The notes beneath the pieces are model-generated. The model ran no database searches, was not told where the DNA came from, and saw only the letters and a program-made list of their open reading frames with translations. Of a stretch of DNA of 64,000 nucleotides, positions 58,441 through 64,000 are shown in pieces; the first letter of the stretch is position 1, and every line of letters begins with the position of its first letter. Where the stretch lies: assembly GCA_024703855.1 (NCBI GenBank), contig CP087965.1, positions 1,372,001 to 1,436,000 on the forward strand, read 5' to 3'. Position numbers and translations under genes: made by a program. The DNA comes from Polaromonas sp. P2-4. Lineage in GTDB: Bacteria > Pseudomonadota > Gammaproteobacteria > Burkholderiales > Burkholderiaceae_C.

Positions 58441-58825
58441 AGGCGCACAAGTCGTCACATAAAGTTTCGTTTGTTACACATAAATGCAAAAAAGTGTTTC
58501 CACCATCGCCCCGCACGGGAGGCACTCCGCGGCGCAAAGCCCGGCTGATTTCTCTGCGAAAAATGAAGAGCACAAGAACGAAACAGTTGCCAGGCGAAAC
58601 CGGCAGGCAGCAACGGCCTACCCCGTTTAGGCGATTGTTGACGCTGACATCCAGTAACACACTAGGCTTGCGTTCACCGGAATGCTGTAACAGCGATCTG
58701 CGTATTTGTTGTCAAAAACTCCAACAAGCCTGTTACCTGCATCCGCACGCTTTTGGGGTGTTTTTGGAGCGCGGCTGGGGCAGACTCTGCCCGGCGCCCG
58801 TCCACAGCAGGCAAGGAGCGGTGTC
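58441..58825 (+). repeat. Multicopper-oxidase leader repeat, copy A
   Basis: A ~385-nt non-coding leader that recurs at 60490-60830 and 63290-63679. Shared blocks are a GGAGGC-CTCC patch, CTGCGAAAAATGAAG, CCTACCCCGTTT, GATTGTTG, TGACATCCAGTAACACACT and TTGTCAAAAACTCCAA. Near the gene it holds a GGGCAG-ACT-CTGCCC hairpin (58778-58792) and then the GCAAGGAGCGG ribosome site. Promoter and regulator unknown. Confidence 0.75.
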
Positions 58826-59368
58826 ATGTCAAGAACCAAGCAAGTCAGTCCTCCGAAACTCAGTCGCAGGCAGTCACTCCAACTCGGCACGGTCGCCGCT
58901 GCAGCAAGCCTGCTGACAACCAAGGTCGCGATCAAGCCGGTCGAAGCCAAGGACCCGCCCCCCGGCCCGTACACGACACCGTTCGTGGTGCCATTGCCGG
59001 TGTACCAGACCAAACAAACCGTGAGCGCATTGACGCCGCCGGTCGAGCAGGCCGGATCGGGCGAGTGCGGGCGGGTTTCTCATCAGCGCTGGTCGGAATT
59101 CCAACCGCAGAAGTTCTACACCCTCAATGTCAGGGAAACGATGCATTCGTTCCATCCCGAATTGCCGACCCAGACTGTCTGCGGCTTCGAGGGCCTGCTT
59201 CCCGGCCCGACGTTTGTCGAGCGCTACGGTGTGCCCATCATCGTGCGCATCCAGATCGATCTGCCGGCCAACACCGTCGGCTTTGGCTCCCCGGAAATCA
59301 CCACGCACCTTCACAACCTGCATGCCGCGCCAGTTAACACTTCGGAAGGGGGGACACAAAATGACTGA
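58826..59368 (+). pseudogene. Multicopper oxidase copy 1, N-terminal remnant
   Basis: Encodes a Tat signal (LSRRQSLQLG), the Pro-rich linker, and the first cupredoxin domain through the first copper motif THLHNLH. It then leaves the family sequence at about 59330 and stops at 59368. It lacks the WYHDH motif, both C-terminal copper motifs and most of domain 2. About 80% alike in protein to copy 2 over the shared part. A clean ribosome site and intact signal mean a truncated exported protein could still be made. Confidence 0.8.
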
Positions 59369-59567
59369 TTGTGAAATCGATCTAGATGAACCGGATCAAT
59401 TGGACCGGATGATCGCGTATGAAGAAGGTCACCTTGGACCGGTTGATACGGTCGAACTTTTTCAGGAACTGATTGACAGCGGGCTTGTATGGAAACTCCA
59501 AGGCTGCTACGGCAGGCAAGCGCAGGCACTGCTCGAGGCGGGTTACTGTCATGTCGTGGTTCACTAA
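59361..59567 (+). CDS. Small acidic phage-like protein inside the multicopper oxidase remnant
   Basis: A 68-residue ORF with a good ribosome site (GGAAGGGGGGAC, 5-10 nt upstream). MTDCEIDLDEPDQLDRMIAY starts it, followed by VELFQELIDSGLVWKLQG and YGRQAQALLEAGYC. The pattern resembles small proteins of phage and integrative elements (DUF7417-like, from memory). Base composition is less GC than the flanking oxidase sequence. It occupies the position where the middle third of the oxidase should be. Function unknown. Confidence 0.6.
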   Translation: MTDCEIDLDEPDQLDRMIAYEEGHLGPVDTVELFQELIDSGLVWKLQGCYGRQAQALLEAGYCHVVVH

Positions 59568-60030
59568 GGTGCTCTTGACCAACAGCAGCGGCGTGAACCA
59601 GAGCTTCACCCACATTGCCAACGACGGCAACCTGTTGCCTGCGCCCTTATGCAACACGCGCAAGGTGCTTCTTGGCGTCGCCGAGAGGGCGGACATCGTG
59701 ATCGACTTTGCCGGGTACCCCCTCGGCACCAGGCTGTCCCTCGTCAACCGCCTGGTGCAAATCGACGGCCGGGGACCGGAAGGACCCTTGGTTAACACCC
59801 GGGGAGCGGATGGACTGCTGACCACCACCGGGACACAGATCTTGCGTTTTGATATTGACAGCGATGCGGCGAGCGACCCGAGCCGGGTGCCGGATGTGCT
59901 GCGCGAATTGCCGCCCATCAGCCTCGCCGAAGTCGTGCGGACCCGGCGCTTCGAGTTTGACAAGGAAAACGAGGTCTGGACCGTCAACGGCAAGATTTTC
60001 AACGTGGACAATTCAACCGCCGCGCCCAGC
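59568..60030 (+). pseudogene. Multicopper oxidase copy 1, C-terminal-side remnant
   Basis: Resumes the family sequence at SGVNQSFTHIANDGNLLPAP and runs through RADGLLTTTGTQ-like GADGLLTTTGTQILRFDID and the VNGKIFNVDNS strand. It is then cut at about 60020 where it fuses to cobC sequence. The HHPVHIH and HCHNLVHEDHAMM copper motifs of copy 2 are missing. No start of its own is evident beyond a GTG/ATG near 59551. Confidence 0.8.
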
Positions 60031-60389
60031 CGCTGATCGAGGCGGGCGTCTGCTGCGGCCGACTGGATATGGCGGCCGATGCGCAAGCCACCCGGCTTTG
60101 CGCTCAGGCGCTCGACGCCTGGGTGGCCGACTTTACCGGGCATCGGCCGGGCGGCGGCGAATCGGTGCAGGCGTTTATGCAGCGGGTCGCGGCCGTGTGG
60201 GATGAACTTGGGGATGTGGTTCGGGACGATGTGCTGAACGAAACACCTCCCACCGACACCCTCTGGATCACCCACGCCGGGGTGATTCGCGCCGCCACGC
60301 TGCTGCACCGCGGCCTGCGGCAAATCACACGAGCCGACCAGTGGCCGACTGCCACACCAGGGTTTGGCCAATGGACCGTGCTGGCGTAG
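60020..60389 (+). pseudogene. Second, deleted copy of cobC
   Basis: From CAGCCGCTGATCGAGGCGGG on, it is nearly identical to cobC at 57904. It lacks the first ~9 codons with the catalytic RHA and has lost ~190 bp between CGGCTTTGCGC and GCCTGGGTGGCCGAC. The rest keeps WITHAGVIRAATLL and ends VLA at the same stop. It cannot be an active phosphatase. It proves that the duplicated unit included cobC plus the leader and oxidase. Confidence 0.85.
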
Positions 60390-60489
60390 CCGGCCCAACA
60401 CCCGTTACGCGCTTGCCCCATAAGGGCTGAAGCCCCTTCTGCCGAACTCCTCGCGGCTCTGCGTGCGGGTGCGCCGGCTTGTTCTGAAT

Positions 60490-60830
60490 TCATTTTGTAC
60501 ACGCCTTGAGTGTTCACAAAATTTGATATCAAGTTTCATTTATTACATAAAACAACAAATGGGTGTTTCTGTCATCGGCTGGCACGGGAGGCGCTCCCAG
60601 GCGCAAAAAGATCAAATGATTCTGCTGCGAAAAATAGAGGGAAAACGGTTGGAAAGGTTTTTTGACGAAGCCAGCCGACTCAAACTGCCTACCCCGTTTT
60701 GGCGATTGTTGGCGGTGGCATCCAGCAACACACTGGCACTGAATTCACTTGGAATTATGTAACAGCCGCAAGCGTATTTTTTGTCAAGAACTGAACTCCA
60801 GGAAGCCCAAAGCAAGCAAGGAGAGGTGCT
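60490..60830 (+). repeat. Multicopper-oxidase leader repeat, copy B
   Basis: Second leader copy, alike to A and C (ACGGGAGGCGCTCCCA, CTGCGAAAAAT, CCTACCCCGTTTTGGCGATT, GCATCCAGCAACACACTGGC). It lacks ~80 nt present in A and C just before the ribosome site, including the hairpin. It ends with AGCAAGGAGAGG before the ATG of the complete oxidase. The 100 nt between cobC copy 2 and this leader (60390-60489) show nothing recognisable. Confidence 0.75.
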
Positions 60831-62596
60831 ATGTCAACGTCTAACCCAGCCAGTCTTCCGAAACTAAGCCGAAGGCAGTCGCTCCAGCTCGGGGCGGCAA
60901 CCACGGCAGTCGGCCTGCTGGCGACCCAAGAGCTTGTCACACCGGTTCAGGCCAAGGATCCCGAGCCCCCGAAAACCACACCGTTCGTGGTGCCCTTGCC
61001 GGTGTACCCGCCCAAGCAAACCGTGAGCGCATTGACGCCGCCGGCGGGCCAGTATGCGGAATCGGGCGAGTGCGGGCGAGCGCCCCATCAGCGCTGGGCA
61101 GAATTTCTGCCGCAGAAGTTCTATAACCTGAACGTCAGGCAAGCGCAGCATTCCTTCCATCCCGAGCTGCCGACCCAGACCGTCTGGGGCTTCGACGGCC
61201 TGGTTCCCGGCCCCACGTTTGTGGAGCGCTACGGTGTGCCCATCGTCGTGCGCATCTACAACGATCTGCCGGCCAATACCGTCGGTTTTGGTTCGCCGGA
61301 AATGACCACGCACCTGCACAACCTGCACACCGCGTCCGAGAGCGACGGTTTTGCCGGTGACTACTACAGCAGGACGAAGTATGGACCCACCCTGACGGCG
61401 CCCGGTGCCTACGTGGACCACCACTACCCCAACTGCTATGCCGGCTACGACGACCCGCGCTACCACGCCACCAACGGCGACCCGCGCGAAGCGTTGGGCA
61501 CGCTGTGGTACCACGACCACCGCGTGGATTTCACGGCGCCCAACATCTACCGCGGCCTGGTCGGGTACTACCTGCTGTTCGACGACATCGACTCCGGCAA
61601 CGAACTCGACACCAACCCCAAGGCGCTGCGCCTGCCCAGCGGCGTGGGCAAATACGACATCCCCCTCGTCTTTGACGACAAGGTGTTCGACTCCAGCGGC
61701 TACCTGGCTTTTGACCAATTTGCCACCAAGGGCATCCTGGGCAACAAGGTTTGCATCAATGGCAAGGTCCAGCCCTTCTTCAAGGTAGAGCGCCGCAAAT
61801 ACCGCTTTCGCCTGCTGGACGCGGGCCCGTCCGCTTTTACGAGTTTTACCTGGTCACCGGCAGCAGCGGCAGCGGCAGTGGCGGCGTTAACCGGAGCTTC
61901 ACCCACATTGCCAACGACGGCAACCTGCTGCCGGCGCCCCTGAGCACGAAGAAGCTGGAACTTGCCCCCGCCGAACGGGCGGACCTCGTGATCGACTTTT
62001 CCAGCTACCCCCTCGGCACCAAGCTGTACCTCGTCAACCGCCTGGTGCAAATCGACGGTCGGGGACCGGCAGAACCCTTGGTCAACACCCGGGGAGCGGA
62101 TGGACTGCTGACCACCACCGGGACCCAGCTCCTGCGTTTTGATATTGACAGCGATCCACCAACCCCCGACCTGAGCCGGGTGCCGGCCACGCTGCGCGCG
62201 TTGCCGCCTATCAACCTTGCCGAAGTCGTGAGGACCAGGAAGTGGCGGTTTGACAGGGAAAACTCGGTCTGGACCGTCAACGACCAGATTTTCGAGGTGG
62301 ACAAACCGGTCGCCTTTCCCAAGCGCGGGACCACCGAAATCTGGGTGCTCCAGGGCAGTGACGACTGGCACCACCCGGTTCACATCCATTTTGAAGAAGG
62401 CCGCATCCTGTCGCGCAACGGCAAGCCGCCGCCGCCCCACGAGGCCGGGCGCAAGGATGTCTATGTGGTGCACCCGCTCGAAGAAGTACGCGTGTTCATC
62501 CGGTTCAGGGACTTTTTGGGCAAGTACATGATGCACTGCCACAACCTGGTCCACGAAGACCACGCCATGATGATTCGCTGGGACATAGTTCCATAA
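60831..62596 (+). CDS. Tat-exported CotA-like multicopper oxidase, complete copy 2 (one apparent frameshift)
   Basis: About 588 aa, three cupredoxin domains. Tat signal LSRRQSLQLGAATTAVGLLA. Copper motifs in order: HLHNLH (about residue 163), GTLWYHDHRVDF (about 225), DDWHHPVHIHFEEG (about 520) and MMHCHNLVHEDHAMM (about 570). They fit type 2/3 and type 1 copper sites with an axial Met. The HHPVHIH form and overall order are like CotA/bilirubin oxidase/phenoxazinone synthase. The frame breaks near 61845; one extra C gives GPSRFYEFYLVTG. Substrate unknown. Sco follows after 15 nt. Confidence 0.88.
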
Positions 62597-62611
62597 ACCG
62601 GGAGACGCATC

Positions 62612-63232
62612 ATGAACCCGAATGACTCAAGCTCCGAACGCGGCTTGCAAAACTCCAGGCGCAACTGGCTCAAATGGATGGGCGGTGCGGCGCTCGCCCC
62701 AGTGCTGGCGTCCAGCGGTCCGGCCCATGCGGCCAAGGCCGGGCCACGCGCCCACTATTTCCCCAATGTGCTCGTGCAAACGCATGACGGCAAACAACTG
62801 CGGTTTTATGACGACGTGGTGCACGGCAAGATCGTCGCGTTCAACATGATGTACACCACGTGCACGGGCATCTGCCCCGGCAACACGGCCAATCTGCTGC
62901 AGGTGCAGCAAGCCTTGGGGCAACGGCTTGGCAAAGACGTCTTCATGTACTCGCTGACCCTGCAGCCCGCGTTCGATACGCCCAGGGCTTTGCAGGACTA
63001 CATCAACCGTTACCACATCAAGCCAGGCTGGACTTTCCTGACCGGCCAGCCCAAAGAGATGGACACCATACGCCGCAAGCTCGGCTTCTTCGACGAAGAT
63101 CCCCGGAAAGACGCCAATCTTGCCAGCCACACCGGCATGGTTCGCATCGGTAACGAGGCGCTGGATCGCTGGTTCATGATGCCTGCGCTGAGCCCCCTGA
63201 AGCAGCTTGCACGCGCCATTTTGCAGTTGTAG
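62612..63232 (+). CDS. Sco1/SenC family copper chaperone
   Basis: A 206-residue protein, intact. Signal with twin arginine (SRRNWLKWMGGAALAPVLA) and then a thioredoxin fold. Copper ligands: CTGICPG (CxxxC) and the distal His in ASHTGMVRIG. It follows the oxidase by 15 nt and is probably co-transcribed, so its client may be this oxidase rather than cytochrome oxidase. A short C-terminus with MPALSPLKQLARAI. Confidence 0.9.
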   Translation: MNPNDSSSERGLQNSRRNWLKWMGGAALAPVLASSGPAHAAKAGPRAHYFPNVLVQTHDGKQLRFYDDVVHGKIVAFNMMYTTCTGICPGNTANLLQVQQALGQRLGKDVFMYSLTLQPAFDTPRALQDYINRYHIKPGWTFLTGQPKEMDTIRRKLGFFDEDPRKDANLASHTGMVRIGNEALDRWFMMPALSPLKQLARAILQL

Positions 63233-63289
63233 CACCGACGTACCCCGTCACTTCTGGCGCAATTTCCAATTCATTTCCGGGAGAACTTC

Positions 63290-63679
63290 AGCGTTCATCA
63301 ATTACCAATATTTGATTTCATTAGTGACATAAAAAAACATACCGATGTTTCCACCCTCTCCTCTCACTGGAGGCGCTCCGACACGCAGAAGCCAGATGAT
63401 TTCGCTGCGAAAAATGAAGGGCACACGGGTGGAGGGGTTTCTGGGCGAGGCTAGCCGGCTCGAACAACCTACCCCGTTTGGGTGATTGTTGGCAATGACA
63501 TCCGGTAACACACTGACCTTGAATTCATCGGAATAATGTATTAGGAATAAGTGTGTATGTTGTCAAAAATTCCAAAAAACCTGTTGCCCACGCCCACGTG
63601 TTTTCGTGGTGTTTTTGGAGTGACTGCTGGGTCGGGCTGTGCCCGACCCAGCAGTCCAAAGCAAGCAAGGAGAGGTGTT
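63290..63679 (+). repeat. Multicopper-oxidase leader repeat, copy C, with a perfect 16-bp hairpin
   Basis: Third leader (ACTGGAGGCGCTCCGACA, CTGCGAAAAATGAAGGGCAC, CCTACCCCGTTTGGGTGATT, TGACATCCGGTAACACACTG). At 63622-63656 it has a perfect 16-bp stem with a TGT loop (GACTGCTGGGTCGGGC and its complement), without a T run, 10 nt before the AAGGAGAGG ribosome site. Copy A has a smaller hairpin there. The gap 63233-63289 shows nothing else. Confidence 0.78.
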
Positions 63680-64000
63680 ATGTCAACTTCTAACCCAGCC
63701 AGTCTTCCGAAACTAAGTCGAAGGCAGTCGCTCCAGCTCGGGGCGGCAACCACGGCAGTCGGCCTGCTGGCGACCCAAGAGCTTGTCACACCGGTTCAGG
63801 CCAAGGATCCCGAGCCCCCGAAAACCACACCGTTCGTGGTGCCCTTGCCGGTGTACCCGCCCAAGCAAGCGGTGGGCGCATTGACGCCGACACCGACCGA
63901 GAATGCCGGACCGGGCGAGGCCGGGCGAGCGCCCCATCAGCGCTGGGCAGAATTTCTGCCGCAGAAGTTCTATAACCTGAACGTCAGGCAAGCGCAGCAT
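63680..64000 (+). CDS. CotA-like multicopper oxidase copy 3 (partial, cut by window edge)
   Basis: The first ~107 residues of a third oxidase. The first 60 or so codons are almost identical in DNA to copy 2 (about one silent change), with the same Tat signal; it then differs at AVGALTPTPTENAGPGEAG and rejoins APHQRWAEFLPQKFYNLNV. All copper motifs lie beyond the window. Whether it is complete cannot be seen. Confidence 0.85.
   Translation, partial: MSTSNPASLPKLSRRQSLQLGAATTAVGLLATQELVTPVQAKDPEPPKTTPFVVPLPVYPPKQAVGALTPTPTENAGPGEAGRAPHQRWAEFLPQKFYNLNVRQAQH

Noticed and set aside
58441..63511. A minus-strand reading frame of ~66-70 codons recurs in the oxidase leaders (starting GTG at 58660 and 63511, and broken in copy B)
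   Set aside because: Differences between copies fall often at second codon positions and copy B has a stop and a shift. This fits shared leader DNA, not a conserved protein.

Overview
The window looks like a chromosomal piece of a betaproteobacterium of the Burkholderiales, most like Comamonadaceae (Polaromonas/Rhodoferax type). This rests on the order of housekeeping genes (mla operon, gltBD, pilMNOPQ-aroKB-dgt, ccsB/resB-cytochrome c4-engB), on GC-rich coding with codons typical of that group, and on a dispersed ~60-bp intergenic repeat of a kind I associate with that family. No tRNA, rRNA or CRISPR was seen.

Layout: 1-4613 (minus) is the Mla phospholipid-transport operon mlaFEDACB followed by an ABC ATPase cut by the window edge. 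4894-11214 (minus) is gltB-gltD. A REP-type tyrosine transposase element (11305-12145) sits just upstream of the gltB promoter. 12179-22000 (minus) holds a branched-chain-amino-acid-type binding protein, dgt, aroB, aroK and the type IV pilus set pilMNOPQ. 22269-26747 has mrcA, cyaY, a small LptM-like lipoprotein and lysA. 26800-33926 has msrQ/msrP, the System II cytochrome c maturation pair ccsB/resB, a dihaem cytochrome c4 and engB. 34029-38103 has an epoxide-hydrolase-like enzyme, two LpxL-type acyltransferases and metK. 38156-39576 is a small cassette with 24-bp inverted repeats carrying a 'mobile mystery' HTH/Fic pair. 39899-43516 has a desaturase, groES-groEL under a sigma32-type promoter plus a CIRCE operator, and a DUF805 gene. 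43612-48840 is central carbon metabolism (pgi, tal, zwf, hexR). 48947-53862 has an M20 amidohydrolase, a DUF3047 gene, a porin, coq7 and an OsmC protein. A candidate small RNA precedes ilvA (53931-54080), followed by cobT-cobS-cobC.

The most unusual part is 57877-64000. Three copies of a ~330-390-bp leader, each followed by a Tat-exported CotA-like multicopper oxidase, are arranged in tandem. Copy 1 is a wreck: its middle is replaced by a small phage-like gene, and its 3' end is fused to a second, internally deleted cobC copy. Copy 2 is complete and followed by a Sco-type copper chaperone. Copy 3 runs off the window.

About 33 genes, including essential ones, contain apparent one-base frameshifts, and most of those I inspected fall in homopolymers or short repeats. 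I read these mainly as sequencing or consensus errors and annotate the genes as spanning CDSs. The decayed copies in the multicopper-oxidase array are treated as real pseudogenes, because large rearrangements and not single indels break them.
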